The notes under the pieces were generated by a model. It was not told the DNA's origin. It did no database searches and saw only the letters and a program-made list of their open reading frames with translations. From assembly GCA_900553155.1 (NCBI GenBank), contig USCM01000054.1:1-9692 (forward strand): a stretch of DNA of 9,692 bases, in the 5' to 3' direction. The stretch is from an uncultured Prevotella sp. (GTDB lineage Bacteria; Bacteroidota; Bacteroidia; Bacteroidales; Bacteroidaceae). Of the stretch, positions 1 through 5,170 are shown piece after piece; within the stretch, counting starts at the first letter, position 1; the number at the start of each line of letters is the position of its first letter. Made by a program: the position numbers and the translations under genes.

Positions 1-11
1 TAAATGGAAAC

Positions 12-55
12 AAAAAAATATCGCTCAAGAATAAAAACTTGAGCGATATTTTTTT
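12..55. terminator. Strong bidirectional rho-independent terminator hairpin
   Basis: An 18-bp perfect stem (12-29 with 38-55) encloses an 8-base A-rich loop, with an A-tract on the left arm and a T-tract running to 57 on the right. It should stop transcription in either direction. It probably ends a gene that lies left of the window, since no coding sequence is visible before it, and insulates the downstream operon. Confidence 0.85.
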
Positions 56-92
56 TTATGTATATATACTAGCATCGCGGATACGTTTACAA

Positions 93-148
93 ATGGTGGC
101 AGATGGTTGCAGATGGTGGCAGATAAAACCGCCTATCTGCAACCGTCT
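93..148. repeat. 10-bp tandem repeat running into an imperfect hairpin
   Basis: Three tandem 10-mers, ATGGTGGCAG / ATGGTTGCAG / ATGGTGGCAG, lie at 93-122. The last copy forms the left arm of an imperfect hairpin (111-125 with 134-148, 8-base loop AAACCGCC). A related sequence with the core GCAGATAAAAC recurs at 193-215. No ORF of substance or RNA family is recognised here. The function is unknown; remnants of a mobile-element end or a protein-binding cluster are possible. Confidence 0.55.
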
Positions 149-237
149 TAACGTATTGACACATAGGTAGTTGTAGCGTTTTTCGGGGCTTTGGTTGCAG
201 ATTTGCAGATAAAACAGCAAACATTTTTTTTATTAGT

Positions 238-369
238 GACGTTCCAACTAAGGCTTAATGACTGACCAATTAAGGCTTAATGACCGACCAATTAAGGCTT
301 AATGACCGACCAATTAAGGCTTGATGACCGACCAATTAAGGCTTAATGACCGACCAATTAAGGCTTATC
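238..369. repeat. Six 22-bp tandem repeats, each with a 13-bp palindrome
   Basis: Units start at 238, 260, 282, 304, 326 and 348. Consensus is GACCGACCA followed by ATTAAGGCTTAAT. The last 13 bases are a palindrome (ATTAAG-G-CTTAAT). It is intact in units 2, 3 and 5 (269-281, 291-303, 335-347) and altered in unit 1, unit 4 (one base) and the final unit. The 22-bp period puts the palindromes on roughly the same face of the helix. The array ends 26 bases before the -33 element of the lipoprotein-sigma operon promoter. This layout suggests an arrayed operator or activator site. A neutral variable-number tandem repeat is the alternative. No replication gene is nearby, so an iteron origin is not supported. 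Confidence 0.9.
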
Positions 370-394
370 TGATATCGAATGAGCCATAAAAAAC

Positions 395-426
395 TTTGCC
401 CATTCATACAATATTTAATATCTTTG
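395..426 (+). promoter_or_regulatory. Bacteroidetes-type promoter of the lipoprotein-sigma operon
   Basis: TTTG at 395-398 and TATCTTTG at 419-426 match the Bacteroidetes primary-sigma consensus (TTTG, about 20 bases, TAnnTTTG), with a 20-base spacer. Transcription should start near 433, giving a leader of about 40 bases to the ATG at 474. No second promoter fits between the three genes that follow, so this one probably drives them all. Confidence 0.75.
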
Positions 427-473
427 CACATTAATATAGTGTACCGGCACAACTTGCAGGTGCAATATAAGAT

Positions 474-1058
474 ATGATAAAAACAATAACAAAGCGATTG
501 TACAGCATAGCCATAATGGCTGTGGGGCTGATAGTGTGGGGTTTGACGGTTGCCACAATGCAAGCGTGTGCCAACAATGACGACGATATGCTCAACGCGT
601 CGTACAACACCGAGACGGTGATGGCATACACCGGCAAGTGGCAGGTGGGCAGCTCTACGGCTCCCGAGAGCACCATACTGAAGTGTGCCAAATACTTCCA
701 GTTGAGCAAGGTGCCTTGCGACGAGATATTTGCCCAGCTATATCCCGGCAAAACCATCACCGATGCACGATGCAATATGGGTGCCGAGGTGCTGTTGTTC
801 GACAGTATGTCGCCCTCAGGCAAGTCGATTCTCTACTCGCTCAAGCCCACCACGTGGACGCTTATGGCGTCTGTAGACGGCGAGAGCCACAAGGTGCAGC
901 TTGCCATATCGCCCATATCGGAGGGCAGCAACGAATTGTCGTGGGGCTCGCTCTCGAAGACCGGGGTGCTTACCATCATCCTGCACGCCACATCCGCAAC
1001 TATAGACGACGCCACAACGCGCCCGCTGTCGCTTACACTTACCTTTACCGGAAAATAG
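474..1058 (+). CDS. Putative surface lipoprotein, possibly DUF4840-like
   Basis: The product is 194 residues of unknown function. Residues 1-31 are a lipoprotein signal: a basic start (MIKTITKRLY), a long hydrophobic core, then TMQAC with the lipidated cysteine at 32 (codon 567-569). The following ANNDDD resembles the acidic export signal that sends Bacteroidetes lipoproteins to the cell surface, which is an inference from family knowledge. The mature part starts with a YTGKWQVG stretch and is rich in beta-prone alternating segments ending in LSLTLTFTGK. I associate this layout with DUF4840-type Bacteroidales lipoproteins, but only tentatively. It is the first gene of an operon, 21 bases before the ECF sigma factor, so it may be a sensor accessory or an output of that system. 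ATG 474 is preferred because it gives a full signal peptide; the next in-frame ATG, at 516, would cut it. Confidence 0.85.
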   Translation: MIKTITKRLYSIAIMAVGLIVWGLTVATMQACANNDDDMLNASYNTETVMAYTGKWQVGSSTAPESTILKCAKYFQLSKVPCDEIFAQLYPGKTITDARCNMGAEVLLFDSMSPSGKSILYSLKPTTWTLMASVDGESHKVQLAISPISEGSNELSWGSLSKTGVLTIILHATSATIDDATTRPLSLTLTFTGK

Positions 1059-1079
1059 GTAAAGGCGCCTAAAACTTAA

Positions 1080-1622
1080 ATGAAACAGGAGGAACAACTC
1101 GTTCACGACATAAAGAAGGGAGAAAGAACGGCGATGCGCCGGCTTTACGACCAGTATTCGGGATTTGCCATGGCCACAGCGCTGAGGTACGTTCCGGACA
1201 GGGACGATGCGTCGGATATTCTGCAAGACGCCTTCATCAAGATATTCCAGTCGATTGGCTCATACGAGTATCGTGGCGAGGGTATGCTTAAGTCGTGGAT
1301 AGCACGCATCATAAGCAACGAGGCATTGGGCTTCCTGCGCAAGCACAACGGCATTACGTTCACCGACAACATACCCGACAAATCTACCGACGACGACCCC
1401 GACATCAGTCTTGTGGACGACGATACCTTAGCCGAGATGATTGCCTCCCTGCCCGAAGGCTATCGGGTGGTAATCAATATGTACGTCTTCGGCAATATGA
1501 GCCATAAGGAGATAGCCGCACAATTAGGCATCACGCCGAGCACATCGGCATCACAGTTTTTCCATGCCAAGAAGCTATTGGCACGTATGATTAAAGAACA
1601 CAGAAAGAAGGAGATAATATGA
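1080..1622 (+). CDS. ECF-type RNA polymerase sigma-70 factor
   Basis: The product is 180 residues, the normal size for an extracytoplasmic-function sigma factor, which directs RNA polymerase to promoters for envelope or stress genes. Region 2 covers about residues 20-90, with DASDILQDAFIKIFQSI (43-59) forming the core-binding and -10 segment and KSWIARIISNEALGFLRK (71-88) the DNA-melting part. An acidic linker follows (DIPDKSTDDD type, about 97-115). Region 4 covers about 118-172, with LPEGYRVVINMYVFGNMSHKEIAAQLG before the recognition helix. The recognition segment STSASQFFHAKKLL is of the Bacteroidetes kind rather than the GTVKSRL type. Its stop overlaps the next start as ATGA (1619-1622), so translation is probably coupled to the barrel protein, the likely anti-sigma partner. 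ATG 1080 sits 21 bases after the lipoprotein stop. Confidence 0.95.
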   Translation: MKQEEQLVHDIKKGERTAMRRLYDQYSGFAMATALRYVPDRDDASDILQDAFIKIFQSIGSYEYRGEGMLKSWIARIISNEALGFLRKHNGITFTDNIPDKSTDDDPDISLVDDDTLAEMIASLPEGYRVVINMYVFGNMSHKEIAAQLGITPSTSASQFFHAKKLLARMIKEHRKKEII

Positions 1623-2809
1623 AACAAGAAGATTGGACCGGACAAATGCGTCGACGACTTGCCGACAGAGAAACTCCCGCGCCCGACGACTTGTGGGAGA
1701 AGATAGAGATGCGGCTCGACGCCACAGCCCCTAAGCCTGTGCTTAAGCCGCGATACACTATACGGCGCATTGCCATGTGGAGTGCGTCGGCTGCCGCCGT
1801 GGCTGCATTGCTTGTGGCTGTTGGCTATCAAGCCAATGTGGACACTATAGAGCAGCTTGCCGCCAATACCCCCAAAACGGCTGCACCCAATGCCGCTCCC
1901 AAGGCTGTACAGGCGCCCATACCGGCTACGTCTGCCGAGCCTCGGCTTGTGGCGGCTAAATATATACGCAGCATAGATAACGCCATCCCAGACACATACG
2001 TTGCCAGCAACGAGGTTGCAGATACTGATGACGTAGAGGTTATGGCTGTTGAGGATGCCGTAGTGCGTGCCAAGGCACATACACCGCAACGGATGGTGGC
2101 ACGTGCGATGTATGCTGGCGACGACGAGGCTGTCGAGCCTACGTCGCGTTGGAGCATTGGCGCGTACACAGGCGGCAGCATGACCGACGGCAACTATGCC
2201 AATATACCGGTAGCGCGCTGCGCCAACGCTTCTATGCTCGACGATGCGTACACCGACAACAGCTCAACCGACAACAACGGATACCGGCCTGTGGGCAATG
2301 CTGCCTTGCTTTCAAGATACAACGAGACAAAGCACCATGCACAGCCCGTGTCTTACGGATTGTCGTTTGGCTATGCCCTTAACAACCGCCTTACGCTTAC
2401 CACGGGCGTGGTATATACCCGTGCCGTGACCGACTTTATACGCTCTTCGGGCAACGACAACATTACGGAGACGCAGCGTCTGCACTACATCGGTGTGCCT
2501 CTCGGCGTTAAATATCGTGTTTGGGGCAACAGGTACATACAGACATACGCCACCGCCGGCGGTCAGGCCGACTTCAACGTTAAGGCTACCATGACCTCTG
2601 GTGATGTGAAGACGGATGTCGACTGCGACAATGTGCAGTTCTCGGTAAATGCCGCCGCGGGTGTGCAGGTTGATGTTGTGCCCCACGTTGGACTGTATGC
2701 AGAGCCTGGCGTAAAATACTATATCGACAATAAGAGTGCGGTTGCCACGATATTCAAGGATAAGCCTTGGGCGTTCAATCTGCAAGTTGGATTGAGGGTT
2801 GAGTTCTAA
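1619..2809 (+). CDS. Putative dual-membrane-spanning anti-sigma factor with outer-membrane barrel
   Basis: The product has 396 residues in three parts. Residues 1-50 are a short charged cytoplasmic domain containing PDDLWEKIEMRL (22-33), a pattern common in Bacteroidetes proteins encoded next to ECF sigma factors. Residues 51-70 are one hydrophobic helix (MWSASAAAVAALLVAVGY) preceded by basic residues, which fits N-in topology. Residues 71-177 are an Ala/Pro-rich, probably disordered linker. Residues 178-396 look like an outer-membrane beta-barrel: WSIGAYTGG, alternating strands such as RLTLTTGVVYTRAV, VPLGVKYRVW and HVGLYAEPGVKYYI, and a C-terminal aromatic (GLRVEF) typical of barrel-assembly substrates. 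This matches what I recall of the Dma family (dual membrane-spanning anti-sigma factors) described in Bacteroides thetaiotaomicron, which pair with an upstream sigma factor. The ATGA overlap with the sigma gene supports the pairing. Anti-sigma activity itself is inferred. An ordinary barrel protein whose helix is a signal peptide is less likely, since about 50 residues precede the helix. Confidence 0.85.
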   Translation: MKQEDWTGQMRRRLADRETPAPDDLWEKIEMRLDATAPKPVLKPRYTIRRIAMWSASAAAVAALLVAVGYQANVDTIEQLAANTPKTAAPNAAPKAVQAPIPATSAEPRLVAAKYIRSIDNAIPDTYVASNEVADTDDVEVMAVEDAVVRAKAHTPQRMVARAMYAGDDEAVEPTSRWSIGAYTGGSMTDGNYANIPVARCANASMLDDAYTDNSSTDNNGYRPVGNAALLSRYNETKHHAQPVSYGLSFGYALNNRLTLTTGVVYTRAVTDFIRSSGNDNITETQRLHYIGVPLGVKYRVWGNRYIQTYATAGGQADFNVKATMTSGDVKTDVDCDNVQFSVNAAAGVQVDVVPHVGLYAEPGVKYYIDNKSAVATIFKDKPWAFNLQVGLRVEF

Positions 2810-2827
2810 AAGGGCGGCATCCTTTTT
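2808..2827 (+). terminator. Small terminator hairpin of the sigma operon
   Basis: AAAAGG (2808-2813) pairs with CCTTTT (2821-2826) around a 7-base loop, followed by one more T and then G. The stem begins inside the stop codon of the barrel gene. It is short and weak compared with the hairpins at 12-55 and 6359-6400, so it may attenuate rather than fully stop transcription. Confidence 0.45.
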
Positions 2828-2905
2828 GGGAGTGATACAAACTGGGGGGTATCGGGGAGAATTATATATGTTAATGGCAGGGCTTTGACAAAAACCGATA
2901 AAACC

Positions 2906-3031
2906 CCGCATATATTTTCCGAGTCTTCGGCTTGCTTTACATTCAGATAAAGCCTTACGAGAGCAAGCTCTCGACAGCTTTATCTGAATGTAAAGCAGTG
3001 GCACGATGTGCCACTCGGAAAATATATACGG
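2906..3031. repeat. P2 arm: branched inverted repeat
   Basis: The closing stem is 2910-2923 with 3014-3027 (14 bp perfect; 18 bp with one mismatch if extended to 2906/3031). Inside lies a perfect 21-bp stem, 2933-2953 with 2977-2997, whose loop contains the palindrome CGAGAGCAAGCTCTCG (2958-2973). Next to it is a second hairpin, AGTGGCAC-GAT-GTGCCACT (2997-3015). A small CCGA/TCGG hairpin can form at 2919-2930. Long perfect arms with capped loops suggest selection for folding or recent origin. Confidence 0.85.
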
Positions 3032-3124
3032 CGATAAACATAAAAAACAGCCGGATGCTCGCAAACGATTTAAGCATCCTATACTCTGTGTGGTTGCAGC
3101 CAAATGTTTTTTATGTTTATCGCC
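3030..3124. repeat. P3 arm: 20-bp perfect inverted repeat
   Basis: Bases 3030-3049 pair perfectly with 3105-3124. The 55-base loop holds a 7-bp hairpin, GGATGCT (3053-3059) with AGCATCC (3073-3079). The ends of P3 overlap the extended P2 stem by two bases (3030-3031) and P4 by two bases (3123-3124), so the three arms abut with no unpaired spacer and compete at their bases. Confidence 0.85.
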
Positions 3125-3252
3125 CTATTGTGGGCTAAGTGCAGCTTGCTGCACCAATAAAAGGTATGACGTATGGGTTTCGAGAGCTTGCTCTCGTAAG
3201 ACCATACGTCATACCTTTTATTGAAACCCGAAGGGTTTTGCCCACAATAGGG
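3123..3252. repeat. P4 arm: branched inverted repeat
   Basis: The closing stem is 3123-3135 with 3240-3252 (13 bp perfect). Inside are GTGCAGC-TT-GCTGCAC (3139-3154); a perfect 22-bp stem, 3155-3176 with 3202-3223, whose loop contains CGAGAGCTTGCTCTCG (3181-3196); and AAACCC-GAA-GGGTTT (3225-3238 region). The loop palindrome with its flanks (3180-3200) is the exact reverse complement of 2954-2974 in the P2 arm, although the supporting stems differ in sequence. Confidence 0.85.
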
Positions 3253-3339
3253 TGTTTTATATGTTTTTGTCAAAGCCCTGCCATAAACTCATAGAGAGCC
3301 ATTCCCAATGTAAACTGCAATGTGCACAACCCGTGCCCA

Positions 3340-4995
3340 TTACTTAACAGCCTTGGCAACCTGTGCCATAGCCTTGGCCTTAGCCTTGTCAAGAGCCAGC
3401 TGAGCCTTCTTCTTGGCGGCAGCGTTCTTGGCGTTAAGCACCTTGTCGTACAGATCCCAAAGTTTAAACTTGGCAGTAGCGTCCTTGTAAGCCTTGGTAA
3501 AGGCGTTGGCAGCAGCTTCGGCGGCAGCCTCCTGCTCGGCAGAAGCGTAAGCGTGCTTGTAGCCCTTCTCCTTGTTCCAAAGACCACGTGTAAAGTCGGG
3601 GAATGTAACAGGAGCGCACTCGTTGTCCATAGAGATGGCGCCAAGCTCGGCTATGCAGCACCACTCGGCAAGGTCGTATACGTCCATATCGAGAGGCAAT
3701 CCGTTCTGCAAGCAGTAGATAAGGCGAGCACACATGATGAAGTCCATACCGCCATGACCGCCTACTTCCTTGGCAAGCTTGCCAAACTTCTTAAGTATCG
3801 GACTCTCGTACTTCTCCTCAAGAGCCTTGCGCTGGTCGTCCGGCATAAACGAGTGGGATGTAAGGTTGTCTACCTTAGGAGCGTTGCCTGTAGCCTTAAG
3901 CTGCTTGGCATCGATGGCATAACCCTCTACCGGATACTTGTTGGCGAAGCCCTTGGTACCTGTAAGCTGATAGAGACGGCTGTAGGGCTGTGGGTTCATA
4001 ACGTCGTGCTGCAACTCGATAACCTTGCGCTCGGCAGTCTGTATAAGTGTAGTTGTATGGTCGCCGTTGCGGAATTCGGTGCAAGGCTTGCCTGTTCTTT
4101 CCTCTACAAGCTGCTTACCCTGCACGCTCTTTGTATCCATAGCCACGAGCGTTGTCATGCGGTCGCCACGGTGTATGTTAAGAGCCTGAGCCACAGGGCC
4201 AAGGCCGTGTGTAGCGTAGATGTCGCCACGGTTGTCGCGGTTGTACTTCAAGCGCCAGCCAAGCTGTTCGGGGTCAGAGCCGTTGGGGTTCTTCCAGTAG
4301 TAGTCCCAGAAGTCGCTCAGGTTGTGGATGTAGGCGCCCTGGGCACGCAGTATCTCGCCAAAGACGCCATGCTGTGCCATATTTAGGGTGCGCATCTCGA
4401 ACCAGTCGTAGCAGCAGTTCTCAAGAATCATACAGTTGAGCTGCTTCTGCTCGGCAAGGTTCACAAGCTCCCAGCACTCCTGGAGGTTCATTGCCGACGG
4501 CACCTCATCGGCTACGTTCTTGCCGTTCTCAAGCGCGCACTTAGCCACGATGGCGTGATGCTCCCAGTCGGTAGCGATATATACGAGGTCTATATCAGGA
4601 CGCTTGCACAATTCCTTATATCCGTTCTCGCCATAATATACGGCAGCAGGAGCCAAGCCACGCTTGCGCAGACGCTCGTTCTGCTTTACAGCGCGCTCTT
4701 CCTCGAAGTCGCAAAGAGCCACAACCTCAACACCCGGGATAAGGCTGAAGTTCTCTACCGCACCCGGACCGCGCATGCCCAGACCCACAAGACCAATGCG
4801 TACGGTCTTCATCTTAGGCAGAGCAAGGCTCAGCACGTCCTTCTGTCCGGCTGGACGCTCAGGAGTTTCGATAACGATTTTGCCCTTGTTCCAATGCCAC
4901 TTGGTTGTTGGCGAGAGCGATTGTGCGTTTGCTGTCATTGTGCCCAAAGCCATAAAGGCAGCAAATGCGATACTGAAAAGTTTAAACTTCTTCAT
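3340..4995 (-). CDS. Secreted Gfo/Idh/MocA-family protein, GH109-like (NAD-dependent glycosidase type)
   Basis: The product is 551 residues. Residues 1-24 are a signal peptide (MKKFKLFSIAFAAFMALG..ANA|Q). A Rossmann NAD-binding fold starts near 64, with VRIGLVGLGMRGPGAV (65-80) and VVALCDFEEE (91-100). Family signatures follow: ATDWEHHAIVAKCALENGKNV (141-161 region), DEVPSA (163-168), LENCCYDWFE (191-200), AYIHNL, YATHGLGPV (260-268), NIHRGDRM, PYSRLYQLTGTKGFANKYP, VGGHGGMDFIM and VYDLAEWCCI. These match glycoside hydrolase family 109, whose members cleave alpha-N-acetylgalactosamine by an NAD-assisted redox mechanism. E164, Y196, Y260 and H263 fall where I expect its active-site residues. 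Substrate is not proven, as Bacteroidetes GH109 paralogs vary. Oddity: after PDFTRG (466-471) the usual end is followed by a tail of about 75 residues rich in Ala and Lys, with a predicted helical character. The gene stands alone and is divergent from mnmA. Confidence 0.88.
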   Translation of the reverse strand: MKKFKLFSIAFAAFMALGTMTANAQSLSPTTKWHWNKGKIVIETPERPAGQKDVLSLALPKMKTVRIGLVGLGMRGPGAVENFSLIPGVEVVALCDFEEERAVKQNERLRKRGLAPAAVYYGENGYKELCKRPDIDLVYIATDWEHHAIVAKCALENGKNVADEVPSAMNLQECWELVNLAEQKQLNCMILENCCYDWFEMRTLNMAQHGVFGEILRAQGAYIHNLSDFWDYYWKNPNGSDPEQLGWRLKYNRDNRGDIYATHGLGPVAQALNIHRGDRMTTLVAMDTKSVQGKQLVEERTGKPCTEFRNGDHTTTLIQTAERKVIELQHDVMNPQPYSRLYQLTGTKGFANKYPVEGYAIDAKQLKATGNAPKVDNLTSHSFMPDDQRKALEEKYESPILKKFGKLAKEVGGHGGMDFIMCARLIYCLQNGLPLDMDVYDLAEWCCIAELGAISMDNECAPVTFPDFTRGLWNKEKGYKHAYASAEQEAAAEAAANAFTKAYKDATAKFKLWDLYDKVLNAKNAAAKKKAQLALDKAKAKAMAQVAKAVK

Positions 4996-5073
4996 AGATT
5001 GTTTGTTTAGGAATATATTTTTTTAAGTACGTTTGAGCGATGGTGCGCTGTACACCAACGTTTATACACGATG

Positions 5074-5105
5074 CAAAGTTACTGCAAAGTTTATTAAAAA
5101 CGAAA
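5074..5105 (-). promoter_or_regulatory. Promoter of the GH109-like gene
   Basis: On the minus strand TAACTTTG occupies 5081-5074, followed by CATCG. A weak -33 (TTTCG) lies at 5105-5101, about 20 bases upstream. The leader would be about 70 bases and contains a short inverted repeat TGGTG/CACCA (5041-5057), which could form a hairpin in the 5' untranslated region. The -7 block with its flank, 13 bases in all, is identical to that before the response regulator at 7771-7783. Confidence 0.55.
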
Positions 5106-5123
5106 TCTGAATAGTTTATTTTA

Positions 5124-5155
5124 AGATATTTACTTGTGTATTTTCAGATATTTAC
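5124..5155. repeat. Direct repeat AGATATTTAC flanking the mnmA promoter spacer
   Basis: AGATATTTAC occurs at 5124-5133 and 5146-5155, 22 bases apart (two helical turns). The copies straddle the -33 and lie just before the -7 of the mnmA promoter. They may be a tandem operator, but AT-rich intergenic DNA can give such repeats by chance. Confidence 0.5.
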
Positions 5156-5165
5156 ACTACATTTG
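5134..5165 (+). promoter_or_regulatory. mnmA promoter with almost no leader
   Basis: TTG (5134-5136) and TACATTTG (5158-5165) are separated by 21 bases and match the Bacteroidetes consensus. Transcription would begin around 5169-5173, at or next to the ATG at 5171, predicting a leaderless or nearly leaderless transcript. No earlier in-frame ATG is available, and a later start would remove the PP-loop. Confidence 0.65.
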
Positions 5166-5170
5166 CAAAT

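Larger units (their letters stand above)
2870..3288. repeat. Nested multi-arm inverted-repeat element, outer arms (P1)
   Basis: Outer arms 2874-2894 and 3264-3284 are a perfect 21-bp inverted repeat. It extends to 2870 and 3288 with one mismatch, and inward with a bulge (2898-2906 against 3250-3260). Inside are three abutting arms: P2 (2910-2923/3014-3027), P3 (3030-3049/3105-3124) and P4 (3123-3135/3240-3252). Together with P1 they would make a four-way junction. By hand count about 300 of the 411 bases can pair at once. The element sits between two convergent genes and carries no credible ORF. It could be a miniature transposable element, a cruciform, or a structured RNA. No target-site duplication is evident at the ends. 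Confidence 0.9.

Noticed and set aside
156..190. TTGACA at 156-161 as an E. coli-like promoter
   Set aside because: No fitting -10 follows, and the other promoters in this window use the Bacteroidetes pattern.
238..369. CRISPR array or replication iterons
   Set aside because: The 22-bp units are directly adjacent with no unique spacers, there are no cas genes, and no replication initiator gene is nearby.
2997..3020. Sigma-54 promoter suggested by TGGCAC near 2999
   Set aside because: TGGCAC here is one arm of a hairpin, and no TTGC box follows at the required distance.
2932..3273. Small ORFs inside the nested inverted-repeat element on both strands (e.g. 2932-3138 plus, 3079-3273 minus)
   Set aside because: They run through the palindromes, so similar peptide strings (YESKLS) appear on both strands. 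They have no start signal or domain. They are by-products of the repeats.
2870..3288. Retron or insertion sequence
   Set aside because: There is no reverse transcriptase or transposase gene in the window and no clear target-site duplication at the ends. Only a non-autonomous element remains possible.
3322..4386. Long plus-strand ORF opposite the GH109-like gene
   Set aside because: It is antisense to a gene with clear family signatures, and its translation has no recognisable domain.
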